Below are positions 35,170-42,067 of a stretch of DNA of 64,000 nt, one piece after another. The notes below the pieces were generated by a model, which was not told where the DNA came from, made no database searches, and saw only the letters and a program-made list of their open reading frames with translations. A program made the position numbers and the translations under genes. Within the stretch, counting starts at the first letter, position 1, and every line of letters starts with the position of its first letter. The stretch covers positions 124,001 to 188,000 of the forward strand of contig NZ_JAENHO010000001.1 in assembly GCF_016785085.1 (NCBI RefSeq), read 5' to 3'. The DNA is from Paractinoplanes lichenicola (GTDB taxonomy: Bacteria; Actinomycetota; Actinomycetes; Mycobacteriales; Micromonosporaceae).

Positions 35170-35582
35170 GATCACGCGGGCCGGTGCCTGGGGCCAGGCG
35201 GACCGGCGCCTGAGTTATGCGAGCGGCACCTGGGTGGCACCGGCAGGTGCCTCGGTGACGCAGGCAGGTGCCTCGGTGACGCAGGCAGGTGCCTCGGTGA
35301 CAGGCACTGCCTGGGTAACGCGGGCAGTGCCCGTGTGGCGCGGGCGGGTCCGGCCACACAAACAGATGCCCGGGCAATGCGGGCAGGCGCCTGAATGACG
35401 CGGGCGGACCCGATCACACGGACAGATGCCTGGGCCATGCGGACAGGCACATGAGTAACGCGGGCAGGCCCGACCACGCCAGACAAGATGCCTGGGTCAT
35501 GCGAGCAGGTGCCCTATAGGACACGCGGGCGGGCGCTCGGATCACGCGGGGCAGGTCCCTGGGCCGCGCGAACGGGTTCCTG
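35170..35582. repeat. Degenerate 20-21-bp minisatellite, about 19-20 units
   Basis: Consensus near GGTNACGCGGGCAGGTGCCTG, repeated about 20 times; three units at about 35239-35301 are almost identical and the rest are diverged. Most units keep a CAGG-NN-CCTG inverted repeat, so the palindrome recurs every two helical turns. Open frames across it are low complexity and are not supported as genes. It fills the space between the giant secreted gene and the first LytR_C gene. Confidence 0.85.
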
Positions 35583-35604
35583 GGGCGTCCGGGGTGGCGA
35601 TCGG

Positions 35605-36126
35605 TCAGGCGAGGCAGGAGCCCGGGGGCAGCTGGGGTTCGCTGAGCTGGGCCAGGGACTGGTTGACCTCGGTGCGCGTGGCCAGCTGCCGATACTCGGC
35701 GCCGACCACGATGTCGATCACGTCGCTGGTGCGCTTCGGGTTGTATTGCGGCTCGGCCTGGCCCAGGAAGAACGCCCGGATCCAGTGGGCCGCCCCAACG
35801 GTCTTCGGGCCGTACCGGACGACCGCGATCTTGGCCAGCTTCTTGTTGTTCTCGCCGGCCTTCTGCATGACGAAGCCGCGGTTCTTGAACTCCTGGGTGA
35901 CCTGGTCGGCCAGGCCCGGGGTCTTGGTGCCGTTGAGCACCCGCAGCTTCACCTGACCGGCCTCGTCGGGCAGGGTCAGCGTGACCCGGGGCGCCCCCGC
36001 CGGGCATTCCTGGGCCGCGGCGGCGCCGGCCTGGGTGTCGCGGGCGATCGCCACCACGACGACGATGATCGCGGCCAGGACCAGGACACCGAGAACGAAG
36101 AACGCTCGCACGCGCGTGAAGCTCAT
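35605..36126 (-). CDS. LytR C-terminal-domain membrane protein (copy 1)
   Basis: A 173-residue protein from ATG 36126 (MSFTRVRAFFVLGVLVLAAI) with one N-terminal membrane helix and the rest outside. The extracellular part is a LytR_C domain (PF13399): QVKLRVLNGTKTPGLADQVT, then EFKNRGF, IAVVRYGPKTVGAAHWI, DVIDIVVGAEYRQL. Stand-alone LytR_C proteins accompany LytR-CpsA-Psr ligases that attach glycopolymers to the wall. No Shine-Dalgarno is visible; a CAAAATGGGGGC box about 22-33 bp upstream is shared with copy 2 at 55722-56246 (about two-thirds identical by eye). The minisatellite begins just after its stop. Confidence 0.88.
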   Translation of the reverse strand: MSFTRVRAFFVLGVLVLAAIIVVVVAIARDTQAGAAAAQECPAGAPRVTLTLPDEAGQVKLRVLNGTKTPGLADQVTQEFKNRGFVMQKAGENNKKLAKIAVVRYGPKTVGAAHWIRAFFLGQAEPQYNPKRTSDVIDIVVGAEYRQLATRTEVNQSLAQLSEPQLPPGSCLA

Positions 36127-36146
36127 AAAAAGGAAGATGCCCAGCA

Positions 36147-36158
36147 GCCCCCATTTTG
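36147..36158 (-). promoter_or_regulatory. Upstream box shared by both LytR_C genes (copy 1)
   Basis: CAAAATGGGGGC on the minus strand, ending 21 bp before the start of LytR_C copy 1. The same box (CAAAACGGGGGC) stands at nearly the same distance before copy 2, while the surrounding DNA has diverged, so it is probably a conserved promoter part or operator. Confidence 0.5.
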
Positions 36159-36189
36159 TTGCGCCCTCCCGCGTGACTTGACCAAATCG

Positions 36190-36945
36190 TCACCCGGCGA
36201 TGTCGCGGGCCCACGGGATCAGCACCCGCTCCAGGGCCGTCACCGCATAGAAGAGCGCCACGCTCAGCGCCGCCAGCAGGATGATCGCGGCGAAGGCGAG
36301 CGGCGTATCGGCCGACGTGCTGCTGAGCACCACGACCGCGCCCAGCCCGGCGTCCGGGTTGCTGATCTCGGCCACGACCGCGCCGATCACGGCCAGCGAG
36401 ACGGCCACCTTGAGCCCGACGAAGATCTGCGGGAGCGCCCACGGCAGCCGCAGCCGCAGGAAGGTCTGCCAGAACGAGGCGTCCAGCGAGCGGGCGAACT
36501 CGGTCAGCTCGACCGGGGTCGACGTCAGCCCGGCCGCCGAGGCCAGCACGATCGGGAAGAACGAGATCAGCACGACCAGCACGATCTTGGGTTCGGGGCC
36601 GAAACCGAGCCAGACCACGAGCAGCGGGGCCACGGCCACCTTGGGGATGGCGTTGACCGCGATGAGCAGCGGCAGGATCGCCCGTTCGACCGTGCGCGAG
36701 GTGGTCAGCACGACGGCCAGCAGCACTCCCCCGGCCGCGGCCAGCGCGAAGCCGGCCGCAGTGGAGGCCATCGTGCTGCCCAGCTCGCGCAGCAGATAGC
36801 CGGGTTCGCGGCGGAAGGCGGCCACGATGTCGGGCGGGGCCGGCACGAAGAACGGCCGGATGTCCCACGCGGCCGTGGCCGCCCACCAGAACACGACCGC
36901 CAGCACGGCCGCCACCAGCGGGGCCGCCAGCCGCGCCACCCTCAC
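36190..36945 (-). CDS. ABC transporter permease (SsuC/TauC/ThiX type)
   Basis: A 251-residue permease from GTG 36945, which overlaps the methyltransferase stop by 4 bp (GTGA). About six helices. It has the BPD_transp_1 EAA loop in PKVAVAPLLVVWLGFGPEPK and the later SLDASFWQTFLRLRLPWALP (S-x-D-A-S-x-W-Q-x-F-x-x-x-x-L-P). These are typical of nitrate/sulfonate/taurine and thiamin-precursor importers. It belongs with the substrate-binding protein two genes upstream. The matching ATPase is not in this operon: the next gene downstream is LytR_C after 63 bp. Confidence 0.92.
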   Translation of the reverse strand: MRVARLAAPLVAAVLAVVFWWAATAAWDIRPFFVPAPPDIVAAFRREPGYLLRELGSTMASTAAGFALAAAGGVLLAVVLTTSRTVERAILPLLIAVNAIPKVAVAPLLVVWLGFGPEPKIVLVVLISFFPIVLASAAGLTSTPVELTEFARSLDASFWQTFLRLRLPWALPQIFVGLKVAVSLAVIGAVVAEISNPDAGLGAVVVLSSTSADTPLAFAAIILLAALSVALFYAVTALERVLIPWARDIAG

Positions 36946-37718
36946 GACCGAGCCCGCCCCAGCGTCGAATAGACCAGATGCCCGCGCAGCACTGTCCCGG
37001 GGTCGGCCATCAACGCCACCACCCGATCGAGCGCGACGTCCGACACGCCCGCGTCGAGCAGGGCCTGCCGCTGCTGCGCGATGTTGGCCACGATCAGCGC
37101 CGCGCCGGGCGAGCCGCCGGGCCACGAGCGGGCGTGCACCTCGGTGTCCACGCTGGTCAGTCCCGCGCCCAGCATCTCCGCGTGCACGCGCCCGGCCCAC
37201 GTCGGGTCGTTGCCCAGCGCCGGCAGCACCTTCCCGATCAGCGCCGCGTGATATTCCTCGTACGCGGCCACGTCGGCCTCGCTCGGCGCGCGCATCACCC
37301 CTTTCCCGTACGTGGTCTCGAAGTCCTCGATGAGCAGGGCGCCGCCGGGCGCGAGGGCCGTCACCAGGTCGCGCAGGATCTCGTGGCGCTGCGGCAGGTG
37401 CAGCAGCAGCAACCGGGCGTGGATCACGTCCCACGGCCCGGCCGGCAGCGGTTCCCGGGTCAGGTCGTGCCGCAGCACCTCGAAGGGCGGGTCGGGTGGC
37501 AGGTGGCGCAGGTTGACGTCGGTGGCGGTGACCCGCGCGCCGTGCCCGGCCAGCCAGCTCGCCACGCTGCCGCCGCCCGCCCCCAGTTCGAGGCAGCGCC
37601 GCCCGGCGAGCGGGTCCAGCCCGGCCAGGCGCCGGGTGGTCAGGTCGTCGAGCATCGCGGCCAGGCTGCTGTGCCGGCCCACCGATGCCGGGTCGTCGTT
37701 GTCGAAGGCGTACGTCAT
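36942..37718 (-). CDS. Class I SAM-dependent methyltransferase
   Basis: A 258-residue methyltransferase. Motif I is CLELGAGGGSVASWLA near residues 42-57, motif II the acidic end of VTATDVNLRH, and motif III the PLPAGPWDVIHARLLLLHLP region with the later PGGALLIEDFE. The fold is that of small-molecule O/N/C-methyltransferases (Methyltransf_25/11 type). The gene is unusual in lying between the substrate-binding protein and permease genes of an ABC importer, with 4-bp overlaps on both sides (ATGA, GTGA). It may modify the imported compound, or the operon may be a fusion of two units. The substrate is unknown. Confidence 0.92.
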   Translation of the reverse strand: MTYAFDNDDPASVGRHSSLAAMLDDLTTRRLAGLDPLAGRRCLELGAGGGSVASWLAGHGARVTATDVNLRHLPPDPPFEVLRHDLTREPLPAGPWDVIHARLLLLHLPQRHEILRDLVTALAPGGALLIEDFETTYGKGVMRAPSEADVAAYEEYHAALIGKVLPALGNDPTWAGRVHAEMLGAGLTSVDTEVHARSWPGGSPGAALIVANIAQQRQALLDAGVSDVALDRVVALMADPGTVLRGHLVYSTLGRARS

Positions 37719-38686
37719 GACGCGATCACCTGCTCGGCGGTCAGCCCGGCCGGGAACAGGCCGGTGTCGGTCAGCACTTTGATGGCCCGGGTGACCTTTT
37801 CGGGGTCGAGCTCGCCGAGCGGTTCCGTGTACGGCGTCATGAGCCGGATCTCGGCCTCCGCGGCCTCGGCCGAGCTCGCCGGATGGTCCTTGTGCAGCAG
37901 CGCCGCCGCGGTCTTGGGGTCGGCGATCGTGTCGGCCAGGCCTTTCATAGCGGCTTCACGGAAGCGTCGAACCAGATCCGGGTCGCTTTCCAGCAATTTC
38001 GTGCTGGTGACGATCCCGTTGCCGTACAAGTCCGGCAAGAATTCCTCGTAGGGGAGAACGGTCATGGGTTTTCCGGCCGCCTTTTCGATGCCCGGTCGTC
38101 CGATGAGGAACGTGCTCAACGCGTCGACCCGTCCCGCGGCCAGCAATGCGGGCACCTGCTGCGGGCTGGCATTGACCCAGCGCACGCTTTTGGGATCGAG
38201 ACCGGCCCTTTTCGCGTACGCGGGAAAGAGCGCCTGATTGACCGAGCCGGTGGCCGCCCCGATCGTCTTGCCGGCCAGATCGGCGGGCTTCTTGGTCGGC
38301 CCGTCGGCGGGCGTGACGATCGAGACGACGGTCTGCTGGTGCACCGCCGCGATCGCCCGGAAGTCGGTGTATTTGCCCTGGCCGGCCATGATGAAACCGC
38401 CCACGAGATCGAGCATCGAGAAGTCGGCCTGCCCCGCCGCGAGGGCCTGCAAATTGTCGCTGAGCGCGGCGCCGAGCTTGATCTCGACGTCGAGCCCGGC
38501 CTCGCGGAAGTAGCCCTTCTCCCGAGCCATCCACGCGTACGCGTCCCGGCCGGCCGCGCCGAAACCGGTGAGATAAGTGATGTGCCGCAGTTCCGGCTCG
38601 GCCTCCGCGCGGTCATTGGTGCCGCACGCGGCGAGCAGGACCGTGGTCGCGGCCAGCATTCCCAGAATCGTCTTCGCCCGGCCCAT
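37715..38686 (-). CDS. NMT1/THI5-like ABC transporter substrate-binding lipoprotein
   Basis: A 323-residue lipoprotein from ATG 38686 behind GGGGAGG. Signal MGRAKTILGMLAATTVLLAAC gives Cys21. The mature part is an NMT1/THI5 type II fold: REKGYFREAGLDVEIKLGAA, GQADFSMLDLVGGFIMAGQG, DLAGKTIGAATGSVNQALFP, VDALSTFLIGRPG and ADPKTAAALLHKDHP. This family covers thiamin-pyrimidine precursors and also nitrate, taurine and alkanesulfonates, so the ligand is open. It heads a three-gene coupled operon with a methyltransferase and a permease. A 7-bp stem hairpin and a palindrome stand in the 132-bp divergent promoter region. Confidence 0.92.
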   Translation of the reverse strand: MGRAKTILGMLAATTVLLAACGTNDRAEAEPELRHITYLTGFGAAGRDAYAWMAREKGYFREAGLDVEIKLGAALSDNLQALAAGQADFSMLDLVGGFIMAGQGKYTDFRAIAAVHQQTVVSIVTPADGPTKKPADLAGKTIGAATGSVNQALFPAYAKRAGLDPKSVRWVNASPQQVPALLAAGRVDALSTFLIGRPGIEKAAGKPMTVLPYEEFLPDLYGNGIVTSTKLLESDPDLVRRFREAAMKGLADTIADPKTAAALLHKDHPASSAEAAEAEIRLMTPYTEPLGELDPEKVTRAIKVLTDTGLFPAGLTAEQVIAS

Positions 38687-38703
38687 GGTGGGCCTCCCCG
38701 TGA

Positions 38704-38726
38704 GTCGGAAGAGTTGGAATTCCGAC
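38704..38726. other. Leader hairpin of the NMT1-type operon
   Basis: GTCGGAA (38704-38710) and TTCCGAC (38720-38726) form a perfect 7-bp stem with a 9-nt loop, ending 17 bp upstream of ATG 38686. It could affect access to the GGGGAGG site. No riboswitch core was recognised around it. Confidence 0.45.
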
Positions 38727-38772
38727 GCTATCGACCCCTTTCGATGATCGGTACGGAGTGGCCGTCCCGCAT

Positions 38773-38786
38773 CGTTCCCGGGAACG
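38773..38786. promoter_or_regulatory. 14-bp perfect palindrome CGTTCCCGGGAACG
   Basis: A perfect inverted repeat in the 132-bp gap between the divergent ABC-importer operon and the thioester-like surface protein gene. It lies 32 bp before the ATG at 38819 and could be an operator for either gene. Confidence 0.45.
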
Positions 38787-38818
38787 ACACGGGAGGCCGG
38801 GAGCGATAGATTGCGCCC

Positions 38819-39931
38819 ATGTTGCGCACACGATTTGTTCCGGCCGTCGTGGCGGCGGGCCTGCTGCTCGGCTGGGCCGCGCCGGCCGCCGCCGAGCCGG
38901 GTGACGTGCCCGAAACCGGGGTGGCCCGCGCCGACGGTACGTCGCGCACGCTGATGCTCGGCGGCAAGGCCACAGCCGTACGGGGAATCGAATTGACCGT
39001 CGCCGGCGGCACCACGGTTCCGGTCTTCTCGCTCGCGTTCGGCGGTGTCGTCCCGGCCGGCGCGGCTTACCACGACGCCACGTACGCCGAGGCCGGTGTC
39101 ACCACCCCGCGCATCTCGGGCGTCCTGCTGCTCGGCTATCCGTCGGGCGACCGCGCCGACCTGATCCGCAACGCCGGCGTGAAGAAGCCCGCCGCCACCT
39201 CCGAGGCGACCTTCAACCACCTGCTCAAGCTGGGCACGCAGGCCGCCCTGTGGCATTTCACCAACAAGGTCACCCTCAACCCGTGGCGGGCCGGCGCGGG
39301 CCTGGGCGCCCAGAACGAATACCTCGTGGTCAAGAAGGTCTACGACTACCTGGTTCGCGAGTCGCTCGACCTGCCGTTTCCGCGGCGCGAGATCGAGTTC
39401 GTCGAGCACCCGTACGCGGACGCCCCGCCCTGGATCATCTACGGCCCCGGCGGCTGGATCTCCCTCGAGGCCGAGAACGCCACGGTCCTGCGCCCCGACA
39501 GCGTCGTGCCGATGACCCGGATCCGCACGTACGAGGGGTTCGCCGTCTGGTCCGAGAAAGGCGGCCCCGTACGCGTCACGGCCCGCGCCCCGCACGCCAT
39601 CTCCCCTGGCGAGTTCTTCCTCGCCGACGACGGCCGCGCCGCGGGCACTCCGGTGACGCTCGCCCAGGGGTACGGGCCCGAGGCGACCGCCACCCTCGAG
39701 CTGAACCTGGGCGCGGCGGGCCCGCTCTCGTCACCCACCGCGAGCCCGGCTCCCACGACGACCAGCGCCGCCCCGGCCCCCGTGCCCGGCGACAACGACG
39801 GCGGCACCGGCGGCGGCCTTCCGGTCACCGGAGCCCCCGCCGCGGCCTTGCTGGCCGGCGGCCTGTTCCTGCTGGTGGCTGGCGCGGCCGCCGCCCTCCT
39901 GGTCCGCCGCCGCCCCCGCTTCACGTCCTGA
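38819..39931 (+). CDS. Sortase-anchored TED-like surface protein lacking the thioester cysteine
   Basis: A 370-residue surface protein from ATG 38819. Signal peptide to about residue 25; a folded part to about 305; a Pro/Ser/Thr/Ala linker; then a sorting signal LPVTGAPAAALLAGGLFLLV with an Arg-rich tail (RRRPRFTS). The folded part has the thioester-domain pattern GAAYHDATYAEAGV and TQAALWHFTNKVTL, whose Gln would form the Cys-Gln thioester. The expected Cys block (F-x-x-Y-C-x-D) is replaced by FSLAFGGVV and the whole product has no Cys. A covalent thioester cannot form. It may bind its target non-covalently or be a decoy paralogue. Confidence 0.85.
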   Translation: MLRTRFVPAVVAAGLLLGWAAPAAAEPGDVPETGVARADGTSRTLMLGGKATAVRGIELTVAGGTTVPVFSLAFGGVVPAGAAYHDATYAEAGVTTPRISGVLLLGYPSGDRADLIRNAGVKKPAATSEATFNHLLKLGTQAALWHFTNKVTLNPWRAGAGLGAQNEYLVVKKVYDYLVRESLDLPFPRREIEFVEHPYADAPPWIIYGPGGWISLEAENATVLRPDSVVPMTRIRTYEGFAVWSEKGGPVRVTARAPHAISPGEFFLADDGRAAGTPVTLAQGYGPEATATLELNLGAAGPLSSPTASPAPTTTSAAPAPVPGDNDGGTGGGLPVTGAPAAALLAGGLFLLVAGAAAALLVRRRPRFTS

Positions 39932-39935
39932 CCCG

Positions 39936-40025
39936 GCGCGGCTGGGCCCAGCGCGGCTGGGCCCGCCGTGGCTGGGCCCGCCGTGGCTGGGCCCGCCGTG
40001 GCTGGGCCCGCCGTGGCTGGGCTTG
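39936..40025. repeat. Six tandem copies of a 15-bp unit
   Basis: GCGCGGCTGGGCCCA, GCGCGGCTGGGCCCG and then four GC(C)CGTGGCTGGGCCC-type units of exactly 15 bp, filling the space between the stop of the surface-protein gene and the convergent GAF-ANTAR gene. Each unit contains GGCTGGGCCC, able to pair with its neighbours weakly. Being a multiple of 3, it keeps open frames on both strands, but it is not part of either gene. Confidence 0.9.
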
Positions 40026-40026
40026 A

Positions 40027-40716
40027 TCAGTGGGGGACCTCGCCGGTGTTGACGAGGCGTTCGGCCACTGACACGAGCCGCTCGTTCGAGTTCTGCGAGA
40101 TGGCGGCCAGCAGGTCGAAGGCGGCGTCGGGGGTGATCCGGAGCCGCTCGATCAGGATGCCCTTGGCCTGCCCGATCAGGTCGCGCGTCTCGAGCGCGGC
40201 GGTCAGCTGCGCGACCCGCCGCCCGTCGGCCAGGGCCAGCGCGGCCAACGTGCCGTAGACGGCGGCCAGGCGCCGCTCGGACTCGCCGAACGCGCCGGTC
40301 TGCTGCCCGTAGAGGCTGAGCGTGCCCAGCCTCAGGTTGTCCACCCACAGCGGCACGCACAACATGCTGCAGACGCCCTCGCGCACGGCCGCGGCCGAGA
40401 ACTCGGGCCAGCGGCCGTCGGTGGTCATGTCGTCGACGACGATCACCCGCTGCTCACGGGCGGCGTCGACGCAGGGACCGGCGCCCCGCTCCTGCTGCAG
40501 CCGGTCGAGCACGCGGGGCGGATCGCCGAGCGTGACCCGCGGCACCAGCCGGGCGTCCTCCAGCTCGATCAGCCCGGCCCAGACGGCCGGCGGAATCGTC
40601 GTCGTGGCCTGGGCCACGATCGCCGTCAGCCCGGTCGGCTCCTCGGCCCGCATGGCCCGCGCCGCCCGGGAAAGCTGCTCCAGCACCTCATCGGGCTGAA
40701 CTTCCAGCTCAGTCAT
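40027..40716 (-). CDS. GAF- and ANTAR-domain regulator
   Basis: A 229-residue cytoplasmic protein. The GAF domain (about 20-155) includes VIVVDDMTTDGRWPEFSAAA and GVCSMLCVPLWVDNLRLGTLSLYG, the usual ligand-binding core. The ANTAR domain (about 165-225) includes LETRDLIGQAKGILIERLRI, then DAAFDLLAAISQNSNERL, which binds RNA hairpins to prevent transcription termination. GAF-ANTAR proteins are frequent in actinobacteria and respond to redox or small ligands. Start ATG 40716 follows a GGGGGAGGG run. It is divergent from a 53-codon gene, with a 16-bp palindrome between them. Confidence 0.93.
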   Translation of the reverse strand: MTELEVQPDEVLEQLSRAARAMRAEEPTGLTAIVAQATTTIPPAVWAGLIELEDARLVPRVTLGDPPRVLDRLQQERGAGPCVDAAREQRVIVVDDMTTDGRWPEFSAAAVREGVCSMLCVPLWVDNLRLGTLSLYGQQTGAFGESERRLAAVYGTLAALALADGRRVAQLTAALETRDLIGQAKGILIERLRITPDAAFDLLAAISQNSNERLVSVAERLVNTGEVPH

Positions 40717-40734
40717 GCCCTCCCCCAGAAAATC

Positions 40735-40750
40735 TCCGAACCCGTTCGGA
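40735..40750. promoter_or_regulatory. 16-bp palindrome TCCGAAC-CC-GTTCGGA
   Basis: A perfect 7-2-7 inverted repeat 19 bp upstream of the GAF-ANTAR start. Nearby is a direct repeat GCGTCGATT, copied 12 bp apart. It is a candidate operator or RNA hairpin for the divergent GAF-ANTAR/small-gene region. Confidence 0.5.
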
Positions 40751-40834
40751 TGAGTTGCGTCGATTGATGCGTCGATTCGCGACTATTCTAATACCCGATG
40801 AGGGCGCCGTCCTCACGGCACACGGGGAAGGGTG

Positions 40835-40996
40835 ATGGCCGAACAGGACGGGCCGGCGATAGTCGAGGCGGCCAGAAGACTCCAGGCGGAAGCGGCGGAC
40901 CTGTGCCAGCGCGCCGCCAGCGCCGTCACGGCGGCCGACGCGCAGCGCGAACGGGCCCGCATCGCCCGCGCCCGCCGGCGGTTCACTGCGAGCTGA
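40835..40996 (+). CDS. Small 53-residue helical protein
   Basis: ATG 40835 is preceded by a GGGGAAGGG site with a good spacer. The product MAEQDGPAIVEAARRLQAEA... ends RRRFTAS and is Ala/Arg/Glu-rich. It should form one or two long amphipathic helices with a single Cys (ADLCQRAAS). I recognise no family. It is divergent from the GAF-ANTAR gene and its 3' end overlaps the convergent membrane-protein gene by 14 bp. GC3 is very high, as expected for coding DNA here. Small helical partners beside ANTAR genes are not well described. Confidence 0.6.
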   Translation: MAEQDGPAIVEAARRLQAEAADLCQRAASAVTAADAQRERARIARARRRFTAS

Positions 40997-41912
40997 CCGC
41001 CAACGACCCGAACCCGGCGGCCGCCGTCACCTCCAGGCCCGACCCGTCACCCGCGGTCAGCGTCGTGTTCTGCCCGACGCCGCGCTCCCGCTTGCCGTAC
41101 AGGCTCACCTCCCCCGCCCCGAACCGGGCCCGCACCTGCACCGGAACCTCCCCCTCGGTGCGAATGCTCCACTCCCGCACCCCACCCGACATCCGAATCG
41201 GCAACGCCCGGTCCGACCGAGGCAACGCCAGCACGACCGAGTCGGCCCCACCGGACAGCTCGACCTCCCGCACCACACCCCCGGTCAGCACAAACGTCGC
41301 CGCCCGCACCCCACCGTTCATCCGAATGGTCCACGCGATCCGCTCATCAAGCACCACATCGAGCCGCCCCGCATCGGGCCCGGCGGAGAGCCGCACCTGA
41401 TCCCCGGCCACGCTCACACCCGGCGCCGGGCCACCACCCAGGCCGTTGACCCCGATCGGACCGTCACCCGGCCGCCCCAGCGTCAGATTCAGCTCGGGCA
41501 CGCTGCTCACCAGCTCAAACGTGCCGACATCAAAGGCCGGCCCCGGCACGCCCGGCTGCGGTGCCCCCGGTGACACGAAGACCGGCGCGCCACCGGCCCG
41601 CGGCGGTGCGGGCGGCCGCTCCCCTCCCCCGGCCAGCCCGGCGACGACGACCATGCTCACCCCGCCGAGAACCGCGGCCCCCACGAGCAACGCGGCCACC
41701 CGCGGCCGAAGCTTCCTTCCCCCGTACGGGGTACGAAGGGGCGGGACAACCGGGAACTCCTCGGTCGGCGGCTCGTCATCCCCGGCCGGTGCCGGAGCTT
41801 CATCGTCACGAGAGGGTTCGGCCGCTGCCGGGGGCTCGTCGCGGTAGGCGAACCCGGCCGCTCCCGACAGAAACGGATAGGTGTCCTCGTCGTCGCGTGC
41901 GGGATCGCCCAC
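40983..41912 (-). CDS. Single-pass membrane protein with acidic N-terminus and beta-rich extracellular domain
   Basis: I place the start at GTG 41912 (VGDPARDDEDTYPFLSGAAG), because GAGGAG lies 6 nt upstream; a TTG at 41936 is also open. The 309-residue product has an acidic cytoplasmic tail of about 70 residues and one helix near 75-95 (RVAALLVGAAVLGGVSMVVV). The extracellular part is of short strands (IAWTIRMNGGVRAATFVLTG, IRMSGGVREWSIRTEG), with a repeated x-I-R-M-x-G-G-V-R motif. The repeats suggest a beta-helix/DUF4097-like fold. No known family is certain. It converges on the small gene with a 14-bp overlap. Confidence 0.75.
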   Translation of the reverse strand: MGDPARDDEDTYPFLSGAAGFAYRDEPPAAAEPSRDDEAPAPAGDDEPPTEEFPVVPPLRTPYGGRKLRPRVAALLVGAAVLGGVSMVVVAGLAGGGERPPAPPRAGGAPVFVSPGAPQPGVPGPAFDVGTFELVSSVPELNLTLGRPGDGPIGVNGLGGGPAPGVSVAGDQVRLSAGPDAGRLDVVLDERIAWTIRMNGGVRAATFVLTGGVVREVELSGGADSVVLALPRSDRALPIRMSGGVREWSIRTEGEVPVQVRARFGAGEVSLYGKRERGVGQNTTLTAGDGSGLEVTAAAGFGSLAVSSQ

Positions 41913-42016
41913 CGTTGTCTCCTCGCTGGCCGGCAAATGTCACCAACGGGTACGGATCAGCCCCACGCGATAGTTCGATCCGGCCGGGTCCGCGAGAGTG
42001 TGGCCCGGTGGAAATG

Positions 42017-42052
42017 CACCGGCCCGCGCCCCGGGAAGGGCGCGGGCCGGTG
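42017..42052 (-). terminator. Terminator of the ALF/ricin/VCBS gene
   Basis: A perfect 15-bp stem, CACCGGCCCGCGCCC (42017-42031) and GGGCGCGGGCCGGTG (42038-42052), with a 6-nt loop. It begins 16 bp past the stop codon of the minus-strand gene. No strong T-tract follows, typical of high-GC actinobacteria. Confidence 0.85.
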
Positions 42053-42067
42053 TTGCACAACTGTCGG

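Noticed and set aside
35096..35486. Repetitive open frames on the minus strand across the 20-bp minisatellite
   Set aside because: They are frame-shifted readings of the repeat, with no start signal and no folded-protein character.
38687..38818. TPP riboswitch upstream of the NMT1/THI5-like binding protein
   Set aside because: The family suggests thiamin precursors, but no CUGAGA or other TPP core is present; only a small hairpin and a palindrome are seen.
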